Positions 1-7,518 of a stretch of 32,088 bases of DNA are shown one piece after another. The stretch lies in contig JAFPWV010000216.1 of assembly GCA_017412675.1 (NCBI GenBank), positions 1 to 32,088 on the forward strand, written 5' to 3'. Under the pieces are notes generated by a model, which saw nothing but the letters and a program-made list of their open reading frames with translations, ran no database searches and was not told the DNA's origin. The stretch's first letter is position 1. Every line of letters begins with the position of its first letter. A program made the position numbers and the translations under genes. Source of the DNA: Clostridia bacterium (GTDB taxonomy: Bacteria; Bacillota; Clostridia; Oscillospirales; CAG-272).

Positions 1-1128
1 GCCTTTGCGATCACGGTCCGTTCCTTCTCGCTCACCAATATGAAATCGAATTCCAAGCACTGGGGACACAAATTCGATCTGTGCACCGAAGTATGCTGCC
101 AGGTTTACCGGGGCGCCGCGAAGATCAACGACGCCGTGATGGAAGCGGTCCTCGGGACGGAAGGGGAAGTCATGACCTACGACGACCGGATCGTTGTCGC
201 ATACTACGTCTCCAGCATGGGCGGCGTGACGGTCAGCGCACAGGACGCGTGGGGCGGCAAGGATGACATCCCGTACCTCCAGCCGATCGAGACGCCGTGG
301 GAAGACTACATGAACCACGAGAACGCATTCTGGATCAGCGAGATCTCGCCCTCCGCCCTCTGCGACCGTTTGAATCTCGCCGGCTACAAGCAGCTTCACG
401 GTGAAATCGAGAGCGCCGAGATCCTCGAATACGCGCGGAATTCCACCTACATCAAGACCCTGCGCGTGACGGACTCCTACGGAAATACAGTAGATATCAC
501 GCCGTGCGATTCCGTGCGCATCTCGCTCACGCCGTACGTCAAGAGCTCGAATTTCGTGATCGGCCGCGGGTCTGTCGAATACACGGAGGACGTCGTCGTC
601 AGCGAAAGCGCGAAAACCGAAAAGAAGACAGCGGACAAACCGACCTCGCAGAAACCGGAGATCTTCGGGATCGACTATGCGTACATGGACCTCGATGACT
701 TCTATGTCATCACCGCGGATGCCGAGGAGAGAACCTATTTCGGCGATTCCATCGGCGTACTGACGGAAAACGGCTTGATCGAATACGGAAAGCGCGACAT
801 CTTTGCGATCACACGGCAGAACGCGGACGCCTTCGAAGGTGCAACAGTCCTCGGTCCGGACGACCCGTATTCGGATGACTACACGTCGAAATACATCGCG
901 GAGACAGTCGAAGACAAGTCCGACGACTCGACGAAGACCAAGATCGCGCGGGCGGAGAACAGCGACAACTTCATCATCGTCGGGAAAGGCTGGGGCCACG
1001 GCGTCGGTATGAGCCAATGGGGCGCGTTCGATCTCGCCGTCAAGGGATACACGGCGCGGGAGATCCTCGAAGCCTATTTCAAGGACATCGACGTGAAGCA
1101 CTACCGGAAAACCGAGAATTACCGCTGA
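1..1128 (+). CDS. SpoIID/LytB-domain protein, 5' truncated by window edge
   Basis: The reading frame is open from base 1, so the true start lies upstream; 375 residues are visible. They begin with AFAITVRSFSLTN, which matches the 'QAxAARTY' region of SpoIID/LytB proteins. The family cysteine cluster follows (FDLCTEVCCQVY, about residues 25-36), then YYVSSMGG, and the C-terminal signature GWGHGVGMSQWGA at about residues 325-337. Family knowledge: SpoIID is a membrane-anchored lytic transglycosylase that cleaves denuded glycan strands during forespore engulfment, and LytB-type relatives enhance amidases. An extra segment of about 120 residues, rich in Lys, Asp and Glu, separates the core from the GWGHG motif. 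Whether this is sporulation SpoIID itself or a paralogue cannot be decided without the N-terminus. A two-way terminator-like hairpin follows. Confidence 0.85.
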   Translation, partial: AFAITVRSFSLTNMKSNSKHWGHKFDLCTEVCCQVYRGAAKINDAVMEAVLGTEGEVMTYDDRIVVAYYVSSMGGVTVSAQDAWGGKDDIPYLQPIETPWEDYMNHENAFWISEISPSALCDRLNLAGYKQLHGEIESAEILEYARNSTYIKTLRVTDSYGNTVDITPCDSVRISLTPYVKSSNFVIGRGSVEYTEDVVVSESAKTEKKTADKPTSQKPEIFGIDYAYMDLDDFYVITADAEERTYFGDSIGVLTENGLIEYGKRDIFAITRQNADAFEGATVLGPDDPYSDDYTSKYIAETVEDKSDDSTKTKIARAENSDNFIIVGKGWGHGVGMSQWGAFDLAVKGYTAREILEAYFKDIDVKHYRKTENYR

Positions 1129-1167
1129 ATCGGATGGGATATGAAAAGCGCGTGCTCCCGACAAATC

Positions 1168-1204
1168 AAAAAGCCGTCGACTTCATGCCGGCGGCCTTTT
1201 TCGT
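1168..1204. terminator. Bidirectional terminator-like hairpin between convergent genes
   Basis: An A-run (1168-1172), then GCCG (1173-1176), a loop, CGGC (1192-1195) and a T-run (1197-1201). The A-run on one side and T-run on the other let it serve both the SpoIID-like gene (plus strand) and the TSCPD gene (minus strand). The stem is short, so this is a moderate prediction. Confidence 0.55.
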
Positions 1205-1215
1205 TTCGGTTTTGC

Positions 1216-1464
1216 TTACGCTTCAAGCGCCCGGTCGATGGCTTTCGAGAGCTGATCGGCACAGGAGGTGTTCTTGAAGCCGCAGAGGTTTCCGCGGAGC
1301 AGATCGGCGATCTCGCGGGCATCCTTGCCTTCGACGAGGCGTCCGATCGCTTTCAGATTGCCGTTGCAGCCGCCGGTGAAGACGACGTTCGAGAGCTTTC
1401 CGTCCTCAATGTCGAACGAGACGGCGGAGGAGCAGGTCCCCTGCGTGCGGTATTCATATCTCAT
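1216..1464 (-). CDS. TSCPD domain protein (small four-cysteine family)
   Basis: An 82-residue protein with the TSCPD-family layout: 'YRTQGTCSSAV' at the start, 'GGCNGNLKAIGRLVEG' in the middle and 'CGFKNTSCADQL' near the end. Cysteines are at residues 11, 33, 61 and 68, the four positions characteristic of the small TIGR03905-type proteins common in Clostridia. The related TSCPD domain also occurs at the C-terminus of some ribonucleotide reductases, where cysteines bind metal; the free-standing protein has no settled function. It starts 27 bases after the stop of the DUF4097 gene on the same strand and is probably the last gene of that operon. Length is normal for the family. Confidence 0.85.
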   Translation of the reverse strand: MRYEYRTQGTCSSAVSFDIEDGKLSNVVFTGGCNGNLKAIGRLVEGKDAREIADLLRGNLCGFKNTSCADQLSKAIDRALEA

Positions 1465-1491
1465 GGGTGATCCCTTCTTTCATGCGGATGT

Positions 1492-2532
1492 TTACGGATT
1501 CGTTTCGCTGCCGGCAGCTTCGTAGCAGTTCACGCTTGCCTCTTCGCTTTCGATCGTGAAGGTCGGATTCCCGGAGCCGGCGACGTAGGAATACGGGCTC
1601 GACATATCGGTGTTGTCGATCTGGATGCGGCCCTTCGAGCGGATCTCCATGTTGTAATTGCTGAGACGAACGGGGGAGACAAAGAGGATCGAGCCGGTCT
1701 TCGAGGTGAGCTTGAGTTCGTTGCGGATATGCATGGACGTCGAGGTGAATTCGAGGTCATCCGCACGGATGTTGAGATACCCGATCACGGAGTTTTCGAA
1801 GTGAACCTTCGCATGCTTCGCGTCGGAATCCGCGTCTGCCTTGACGTTGATGAACGAATCCGTTCTGGTCTGAGAGACGGTCAGATCGACCTTTTCGGCG
1901 GTGATGTTGTAGTCGGTGTTGGTGCGCATGTTGTCGATGCGGACTTCACATCCGGCGGCGCCGCGCGAGGTGATCTGGATCTGTTTCAGAGGCGGCGAAT
2001 CGTCACCGTCTTCCGTCGCTTTTTCAAGCGCTTCCTTGGTCAGGTAAATGTTGATCTGCTTCAGCCGCTCTTCCTTGTCGGCGTTCTTCTTCTGATCGAT
2101 GAGCTCGCGGATCTGCTCCATGTTCAGAATGTACCGCATCCCCTTGAAGGAGAAGCCGTTTTCCCAGAACTTCAGCATGGAGGTGATGTCGCCGGTCTCA
2201 TCGAACGAGAGAAGATTGCCCGAACGGGTGAGGGTGTAGTAGTTTTCCTTGAAATTGACAAGTTCGAGTTTGGAAACTTCACTGTAATGATCGGAGCCGG
2301 GGGTGTCGCAGTTGCCGTAGATATTGACCTTGCCGGAGGAAAAGACGATCTTGATGATATCGAGACTGTCGAGGCTGATCTCTTCGGTGATGCTGATATT
2401 CCCGTCGACATGGTCGGCGAAGAGCTGTTCGCCGTTCGACTGCGCCATGTTCTGTGCTATGAAGCAGGTCACGAGCCCGACGATCACAAGCAGAACCGCG
2501 ACGATCAGGGAAATGATGGAGGTCGGTTTCAC
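1492..2532 (-). CDS. DUF4097-family putative membrane-anchored surface protein
   Basis: 346 residues. One N-terminal hydrophobic helix (about residues 5-27, SIISLIVAVLLVIVGLVTCF) would anchor the protein with the rest outside. The body is rich in short beta strands and Asn/Asp turns (for example SSGKVNIYG, SVIGYLNIRADDLEFTS, KLTSKTGSILF), as in DUF4097/DUF2807-type right-handed beta-solenoid proteins, often called putative adhesins. Its start codon overlaps the stop of the upstream DUF1700 gene by four bases (ATGA), which indicates translational coupling. DUF1700 and DUF4097 proteins commonly occur together, often with a PadR-type repressor; no PadR gene is visible here. Molecular function is unknown. 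Confidence 0.75.
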   Translation of the reverse strand: MKPTSIISLIVAVLLVIVGLVTCFIAQNMAQSNGEQLFADHVDGNISITEEISLDSLDIIKIVFSSGKVNIYGNCDTPGSDHYSEVSKLELVNFKENYYTLTRSGNLLSFDETGDITSMLKFWENGFSFKGMRYILNMEQIRELIDQKKNADKEERLKQINIYLTKEALEKATEDGDDSPPLKQIQITSRGAAGCEVRIDNMRTNTDYNITAEKVDLTVSQTRTDSFINVKADADSDAKHAKVHFENSVIGYLNIRADDLEFTSTSMHIRNELKLTSKTGSILFVSPVRLSNYNMEIRSKGRIQIDNTDMSSPYSYVAGSGNPTFTIESEEASVNCYEAAGSETNP

Positions 2533-3338
2533 AGCTTATAGCACTCCCTTCTGATATGTAAGAATAACTCCTTCAGCTTGCGGCAGAGGAACTTCAGGAA
2601 GACGCCGAGCTGGGTGATGAGCCAGGGAAGGAGGCGGATGGAGAAGTTATAAAGCAGGACGGCGACGAAGAGGACCGCACCGGCGATCATCACGCCGAGA
2701 CCGATTTCGTAGAGGCCGCCGGCCGGGAAGGTAAAGAGCTGCGTGATGCCGAACACGATGCCGACCAGCGCGATCCCGGCACCGACCGCAACGATCGCGA
2801 TGATGGCGGCGACGCCGACGACGATCAGCGCGGAGAGCGCGACGAAAAGGGCGATGAACGCAACGAACATGACGGCGAGCAGTCCGAGCCAGATCGGGCT
2901 GGTCAGGAGAAGACCGATCCAGAAGATGAGCATCCCGCGCGTGGAGGGCTCTGCTTCGGAGGAATACTCGAAGTACGGATCCGCTTCCTTCTGCCTGTTC
3001 TTCGGTTTTTTCGCGGGAGCGGGCTCCGGAAAGCTATCGTCGAGGTCGTCGTTGAAGGTGGTCTCCTCGCGGCGCACGGGTGCGGCGGGCTGACGCGGAG
3101 CGGGAACGGTCTCCGTTTTCTTCGGCTCGGCGGCGGGCTGTCTCTTCTTGAGAATGGACGCGATACTGTCCGCGAGCTGATCGATCTCCTCGGGGGACTG
3201 GATGGCGTCGATTTCTTCGAGATCCTCGACCGTGAACGTGCGCCTGAGATTGGTCACGTGTTTGAGCGCGGTTTCATCGGGGATGCCGCGCCGGATCAGA
3301 GCCGTCTGAAGATTTCTCATGAAAATATTCAATTCCAT
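2529..3338 (-). CDS. DUF1700/HAAS-domain membrane protein
   Basis: 269 residues. The first 65 or so resemble the HAAS/DUF1700 helical region (LQTALIRRGIPDE, then an acidic helix ending in DQLADSIASILKK). A charged Pro/Lys/Glu linker follows (about 66-128), then a strongly hydrophobic part (about 132-235) with at least three membrane segments, and a basic tail. Family knowledge: HAAS proteins sit next to DUF4097 proteins and PadR repressors and are thought to act in envelope stress or membrane signalling. This is the first gene of the minus-strand operon; a GAGAGGTG ribosome-binding sequence lies upstream of the chosen ATG. It is divergent from trmB across a 140-bp gap that must hold both promoters. 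Confidence 0.72.
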   Translation of the reverse strand: MELNIFMRNLQTALIRRGIPDETALKHVTNLRRTFTVEDLEEIDAIQSPEEIDQLADSIASILKKRQPAAEPKKTETVPAPRQPAAPVRREETTFNDDLDDSFPEPAPAKKPKNRQKEADPYFEYSSEAEPSTRGMLIFWIGLLLTSPIWLGLLAVMFVAFIALFVALSALIVVGVAAIIAIVAVGAGIALVGIVFGITQLFTFPAGGLYEIGLGVMIAGAVLFVAVLLYNFSIRLLPWLITQLGVFLKFLCRKLKELFLHIRRECYKL

Positions 3339-3393
3339 CCGGCAAACTCACCTCTCTTTTGCGATTTTGGGGGTAGATTTTATCGGGAACTTG

Positions 3394-3402
3394 TGTTATA
3401 CT
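3394..3402 (+). promoter_or_regulatory. Extended -10 promoter element for trmB
   Basis: TGTTATACT fits an extended -10 (TGnTATACT) and lies about 77 bases before the trmB start in the divergent gap 3339-3478. The hexamer 17 bases upstream (TAGATT) is a poor -35, so the call rests mainly on the extended -10. No convincing promoter was found for the opposite-strand operon. Confidence 0.4.
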
Positions 3403-3478
3403 AACTGAAAACGGTCGGGATGACGGGCGGATTCTGCCGTCTGCTTCTATTTTACCAAAAAACGGAGAAATAATCAAT

Positions 3479-4234
3479 ATGAGAATGCGAAAAAAACGGC
3501 ACGGAAGTGAAAGACTTCTCGCTTTATCGGCTCTTTTGTGTCCGGTTTTGCCGGATGATGACGAAAAGGTGAAAATCGAGCCGGAAAAGATCTTCGGAAA
3601 CGATCATCCGCTCGTCGTTGAGGTCGGATGCGGGAAGGGCGACTTCATCGTGCGTCTCTCGGCTGAGAAGCCCGCGTGCAACTACATCGCCCTCGAGAGG
3701 ATCTCCGATGTCGCGGTCGTCGCCGTGGAAAAATACGCGCGATCCCGCGGACTCGGCGCCATGGCCCCGAACGGCGGATGGCTCGCACCGGACGGAACGC
3801 TCTATAAGAACGGCGCTGTCTGGGCGATCCCGGAGGAGCTACGCGGAAACGTCCGGTTCGCGGTTGCGGATGCGAACGGATTTCTCGCCCGGCTCGGAGA
3901 CGATTCCCTCGACGCCGTCATTGCGAATTTCAGCGATCCGTGGCCCGGGAAGGGAACGGACCGGCGAAAGAGGCTGACCAGCCCCGCGTTTCTCGAAAAC
4001 TACCGGAGAGTCCTGAAACCGGACGGCTTGTTCTCCTTCAAGACGGACAACGACGAGCTCTTCGACTATACCGCTGAGATCCTGCCGGAAAACGGCTTTG
4101 CGATCCGGTATCTCACCCGCGATCTTCATGCCTCGGACCGCGCGGCGGACAACATCGTAACGGAATACGAGCGGAATTTCACCGAACAGGGGATCCCGAT
4201 CAAAATGCTCGAGGCGACTCCCGTCGGGAAATGA
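3479..4234 (+). CDS. trmB: tRNA (guanine-N7-)-methyltransferase
   Basis: 251 residues. It methylates G46 of tRNA in the cytoplasm using S-adenosylmethionine. The SAM-binding motif VEVGCGKGDFIVRL is at residues 47-60, the active-site motif NFSDPWPGK at 150-158, and the family signatures FKTDNDELF (187-195), RDLHASD (214-220) and TEYERNF (228-234) follow. Two things are odd. About 30 residues are inserted between the alpha helix after motif I and the NVRFAVADA strand (residues 90-122, GLGAMAPNGGW onward). The usual PWPKKRHxKRRLT loop is changed to PWPGKGTDRRKRLT, losing the conserved His. The start was chosen for CGGAGA placed about 10 bases upstream; a second ATG at 3485 is less well placed. 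Confidence 0.9.
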   Translation: MRMRKKRHGSERLLALSALLCPVLPDDDEKVKIEPEKIFGNDHPLVVEVGCGKGDFIVRLSAEKPACNYIALERISDVAVVAVEKYARSRGLGAMAPNGGWLAPDGTLYKNGAVWAIPEELRGNVRFAVADANGFLARLGDDSLDAVIANFSDPWPGKGTDRRKRLTSPAFLENYRRVLKPDGLFSFKTDNDELFDYTAEILPENGFAIRYLTRDLHASDRAADNIVTEYERNFTEQGIPIKMLEATPVGK

Positions 4235-4255
4235 GGGCTGCGGAGACCCGGGTAT

Positions 4256-4342
4256 AAAAAAACACTTGACAGAAATGCCCGCAAGTGATATAATATAGTG
4301 GTTCGCCTCGAACAAAACGCACAAAAGATATCAATTTTTGGC
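4256..4342 (-). ncRNA. Candidate small antisense RNA (about 87 nt)
   Basis: The predicted minus-strand promoter at 4349-4377 would start RNA near 4342. The transcript contains GTTCG-AGG-CGAAC (a 5-bp hairpin, 4301-4313) and then CACTTG/CAAGTG (a 6-bp stem, 4263-4268 with 4282-4287) followed by seven U residues (4256-4262). That is a full promoter-hairpin-terminator layout with no open reading frame. Its first 42 nt would be complementary to the 5' end of the mRNA made from the facing promoter for the DUF6323-like gene. This is inferred from sequence only. Confidence 0.4.
4266..4294 (+). promoter_or_regulatory. Perfect-consensus promoter for the DUF6323/DUF6179 pair
   Basis: TTGACA (4266-4271), a 17-base spacer and TATAAT (4289-4294). 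Transcription would begin near 4301, exactly at the inverted repeat GTTCGCCTCGAAC, so the mRNA would carry a 5'-terminal hairpin and a leader of about 122 nt before the start at 4423. Confidence 0.85.
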
Positions 4343-4348
4343 CTCTAC

Positions 4349-4377
4349 ATTATATCATACTGACGGCGCGATGTCAA
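4349..4377 (-). promoter_or_regulatory. Perfect-consensus minus-strand promoter facing the plus-strand one
   Basis: Read on the minus strand: TTGACA (4377-4372), a 17-base spacer and TATAAT (4354-4349). It points toward the 3' end of trmB, where no minus-strand gene exists. It lies inside the leader of the DUF6323-like gene, so the two promoters converge and would interfere. Confidence 0.75.
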
Positions 4378-4422
4378 GCAATTTTTCACGGTTTCTCGAA
4401 ATTTATGAACGGAGGGCGGCTT

Positions 4423-5430
4423 ATGAACGGACTGATTTCCATCGAGAGTCTTTCGCTGCGACCGATTTCCGATGAGCTGCTCGCCCTGAACGAGGTTTCG
4501 CGCGAATACGGGCTCGTGCTGAGCGCTGAGGAAGCGAAGGAGCTCTCCGAAACGCGCAAGACCGCGCTGATCGAAAATGAACGCGTGGAAGCCGGGATCG
4601 GCGCGGTGCCACAGATCCTCAAGAAGTTCTGCGCGTCCCGTTATATCAACCAAGAAAACTACGCCTATATCCTGAACGAGATCACTTATCTGTTTTATTA
4701 CATCAAGACGGAGACCGACGACCGGATCGGCGACCGGGCCCTCATCGACGAACTCTTTGAGCGGTTTGAACTGTATTGCCGCGGGAGCATCGACGTGCTC
4801 GAAGGCCGCGAGGCGGAGCGCATCATCCGCAAAGTCAACGCGGGGAAGCACTATGCCGAGTGGTTCGGAGACCGGGACGAGGTGGGACAGGATCCCGAAG
4901 ACCGCCTCGAAGGAAACCGCGATACGCCCGGCAACGTGCTGGCCGACGAATACGGCGAGGATTTCTTCGGGCATGACGCGGACCATGACCGCTATGAGGA
5001 CGAAGAGGATCCCGCAGCTGATTCCGACAGTTCCGCGCTCGAAGATCCCTACGACGATTTCGATGGCGCACCTGCCGATACGGACGACGGCCTCGGCCTG
5101 TACGATGCGGTCGGCGAGGAAGCCCTCGAAGACGACGATCCGGCGAATCCCCTGAATCCCGGCGGAACGCTCGACGTTCGCTTCGGGGATCTCCCGATGC
5201 AGCTTTCCGTCGGCGGCGATCCGCTCCCGATGGAAGAGGAGGACGGAGACGTCGATCTCGATCTCTTCGACCGGTTTTTCGATCTGCAGGCTGAAATGCA
5301 GGAGGACGGACGGCTCCCGATCCTACCGCCGGAGGACAAGGATTCCGACGACGAATTTGACGAATACGAAGTGGACAACGCGGATGACGACACGGATGAC
5401 GACGGGGAGGACGACGATGAACGGTACTGA
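4423..5430 (+). CDS. DUF6323-like protein with long acidic tail
   Basis: 335 residues, cytoplasmic, no signal or membrane segment. About residues 1-150 look like DUF6323: LLALNEVSREYGLVLSAEEA, ELSETRKTALIENERVEAGIG, YINQENYAYILNEITYLFYY and CRGSIDVLEGREAERI. I recognise this from memory of the family, so it needs a profile check. Residues about 160-335 are strikingly acidic (long runs of Asp and Glu, very little Lys) and look disordered; much of that tail appears specific to this organism. The start at 4423 was chosen over 4405 because GGAGG (4411-4415) is correctly placed for it. The gene overlaps the next by 14 bases, so the two are co-translated. DUF6323 and DUF6179 proteins tend to occur as neighbours in Clostridia; the function of both is unknown. 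Confidence 0.65.
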   Translation: MNGLISIESLSLRPISDELLALNEVSREYGLVLSAEEAKELSETRKTALIENERVEAGIGAVPQILKKFCASRYINQENYAYILNEITYLFYYIKTETDDRIGDRALIDELFERFELYCRGSIDVLEGREAERIIRKVNAGKHYAEWFGDRDEVGQDPEDRLEGNRDTPGNVLADEYGEDFFGHDADHDRYEDEEDPAADSDSSALEDPYDDFDGAPADTDDGLGLYDAVGEEALEDDDPANPLNPGGTLDVRFGDLPMQLSVGGDPLPMEEEDGDVDLDLFDRFFDLQAEMQEDGRLPILPPEDKDSDDEFDEYEVDNADDDTDDDGEDDDERY

Positions 5431-6091
5431 GCTGATGTCGCCCCGTGCGCTGAATCCGGAGAATCTCAAACGTTCGGACTATGCGAATACCCTCGCCGCG
5501 GAAGCGCTCCGTGTCGGGATCTTTTCGGAAGCCGACGTCACGCGCATTCAGGGCGATATGATGACGGCGCTCGCCGAGATCATCGGCTATGCGACCTCCG
5601 GAGAATCCTCGTCCGTGAAAACCGATTCCGCGCGCAAGTTCGCCAAAAGCCTGTTATACAACATCGATACGTATCTCTTGACCCTCCCGACGCCGGAAGC
5701 CGCCGCAGCGCAGCTCGGGGAACGGCGGATGAGCGAGCTCTATGGAAAAGGCTATCTCCTCAACAAAAAGCATTACGAAGACGCGAAGGATCTCTGGGCA
5801 AAGGTCCGCTACACCAGATTGAAGGATGCGGACGAGGCATACAACAAGACGATCGACCGCTATTTCCGCAATTATCTCGCCGCTTACGATCCGCGCACCT
5901 CGGCGCACGACAAGATTTATCTTTCGATGCCGAAGCAGGGGATCCGCGGCGCGTTCCACATCGACGGCGCTGTCGAAGTCCTCGAAAAGCTCCTGGCGCT
6001 GAATGAGGGAAGACCGGCGGATGCCGTTGTCATCGAGGGATCCCAGCCCATCGCGCATTTCGAGACAGGAACATCAGAGCAGAACAGTTGA
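5417..6091 (+). CDS. DUF6179-like protein
   Basis: 224 residues, soluble, mostly helical. The segment IIGYATSGESSSVKTDSA (about residues 55-72), followed by KSLLYNIDTYLLTL, resembles the 'YTxGESSSV' core of DUF6179. The start at 5417 lies within the end of the preceding gene and follows GGGGAGG (5404-5410). It probably forms one functional unit with the upstream DUF6323-like protein. I recall longer DUF6179 proteins, so this copy may be a short form. Its last 62 bases overlap the convergent symporter gene on the other strand, which is unusual and may mean that one of the two 3' ends has drifted. Confidence 0.65.
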   Translation: MNGTELMSPRALNPENLKRSDYANTLAAEALRVGIFSEADVTRIQGDMMTALAEIIGYATSGESSSVKTDSARKFAKSLLYNIDTYLLTLPTPEAAAAQLGERRMSELYGKGYLLNKKHYEDAKDLWAKVRYTRLKDADEAYNKTIDRYFRNYLAAYDPRTSAHDKIYLSMPKQGIRGAFHIDGAVEVLEKLLALNEGRPADAVVIEGSQPIAHFETGTSEQNS

Positions 6092-7358
6092 TGAGCGTCA
6101 TCGACCCGAGCAAGAGATCCGCGCCGAGCCACATCGCCCCCGCAGGGATCACCGCCCCGATCAACGGACAGACCGCAGAGGCAAGCCCGTAGACGATCGC
6201 GGCGGTTTTTCTGTCGGTGAGATACCGAATCGCGGTCATGCCGTAGTAAAACTGCGCGATGATCGACGAATAGGCAAAGAGCAGGACGGAAAGCCGGATC
6301 AGTGAAGCGACAGCCGCCCCGGCCGTTTTCCGGAATGCCTCCGTCGTTACGACAGCCGCGTCCGCAGTCTCGTGCCACGGTAAAACGCCCCAGCGAATGT
6401 CTGCGATCAGGAGCACGAGCGCGGTCAGCGTGCAGAGAAGGAGCGTATCGAAGACGACCTCCGCGACGCCGAGGGACGCCTGATGATCGGGGGAGCGCGT
6501 ATCAGCGGCGGCATGCGCAGTCGGAGAGGTTCCGCACCCCGCTTCGTTTGAGAAGATCCCCCGCATGATGCCGTACCGCACCGCTTGACGCATGGTGAAT
6601 CCCATCGCCGCGCCCAATGCCGCCCGTGGGGACAGCGCGGACAGAACGACGGACTTCAGAATCCACGGGAGAAGCGTGTGATTCGGCAGGATCACGGACA
6701 GGCAGACGATGATGTAAAACCCGGTGAGGACCGGAATGACACAGGAGGCGATCCGCTCGATCCTGCGCGTGCCGCAGAGGACGGAGGCGAGTACGAGAAC
6801 GCTCAGAACCGTTCCGCAGATCAGCCGCTGCTCCGGCGCGATCACGCAGACTGCGGCGTTCGACTGCACGATGTTCCCGGTCACGAGGGAATTGAGACAG
6901 CACAGAACGGCAAAGATCCCGCCCATGAACGCGGCTCGATCCGGTCCCAGGGAGCGTGTGAGACCGTCGCGGAGAACGTACATCGCGCCGCCGTAAAATC
7001 CGCTCGCATCACGGCGCCTGTACAGAACAGCGAGCCGGACCTCGAGATATTTCACCGGAAGCACGAGGAGCGCGCCAATCCACATCCAGAAGAGCGCACC
7101 GGGGCCTCCCGACATCAGCGCCGACGCTACGCCCGTGATGTTCCCGACGCCGAGCGTTCCTGCCAGAGCGACAGCCAGCGCGGTGAGAGGATGCGTCCCG
7201 TTCCCATCCGGCTTTTCCGTGAGCCGTTTGGTCAGGACGCCGGGCGAGAACACATTCCGCCAACCGACGCGCGGCGCGATGAGGATGGAGGAGATGGCGA
7301 GGGTTCCCGGGACAAGGACTGATCCGAGAACGGCGACAAAAGAGGAGAAAAGCGGCAC
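6030..7358 (-). CDS. Alanine/glycine:cation symporter (AGCS) family protein
   Basis: 442 residues with about ten hydrophobic membrane segments. The family signature GTLGVGNITGVASAL is at about residues 68-82, followed by GGPGALFWMWIGAL, KYLEVRLAVLYRRRD, FYGGAMYVLRDGL and FSNEAGCGTSPTAHAAA. AGCS proteins import alanine, glycine or other small amino acids with sodium or protons across the inner membrane. The start is a GTG at 7358, fixed by AAGGAGG at 7364-7370 with a 5-base spacer; no ATG fits. It is transcribed toward the DUF6179-like gene and shares 62 bases with it. Substrate cannot be decided from sequence. Confidence 0.9.
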   Translation of the reverse strand: MPLFSSFVAVLGSVLVPGTLAISSILIAPRVGWRNVFSPGVLTKRLTEKPDGNGTHPLTALAVALAGTLGVGNITGVASALMSGGPGALFWMWIGALLVLPVKYLEVRLAVLYRRRDASGFYGGAMYVLRDGLTRSLGPDRAAFMGGIFAVLCCLNSLVTGNIVQSNAAVCVIAPEQRLICGTVLSVLVLASVLCGTRRIERIASCVIPVLTGFYIIVCLSVILPNHTLLPWILKSVVLSALSPRAALGAAMGFTMRQAVRYGIMRGIFSNEAGCGTSPTAHAAADTRSPDHQASLGVAEVVFDTLLLCTLTALVLLIADIRWGVLPWHETADAAVVTTEAFRKTAGAAVASLIRLSVLLFAYSSIIAQFYYGMTAIRYLTDRKTAAIVYGLASAVCPLIGAVIPAGAMWLGADLLLGSMTLINCSALMFLSRNARWAGIPR

Positions 7359-7427
7359 GGACGCCTCCTTTCGGGCAGGCTGAGGTCATTATTTACAATT
7401 TAACCGAAGTTTCGAGACCGGGAGCGG

Positions 7428-7457
7428 TTGACAAGCGCGGATTTCATCGGGTATAAT
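7428..7457 (+). promoter_or_regulatory. Promoter for the CotH-kinase lipoprotein
   Basis: TTGACA (7428-7433), 18 bases, TATAAT (7452-7457), 61 bases before the start codon, in the divergent gap between the symporter and the CotH gene. Confidence 0.75.
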
Positions 7458-7518
7458 AAATAAACATATTTGAATGATCTGACTGACATCTTATCGATAT
7501 GAAAGTGGAGGTGCACTC

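Noticed and set aside
4266..4377. Invertible (phase-variable) promoter switch
   Set aside because: The only long inverted similarity is the -10 regions themselves; no separate recombination repeats flank the segment and no recombinase gene is nearby, so flipping would change nothing.
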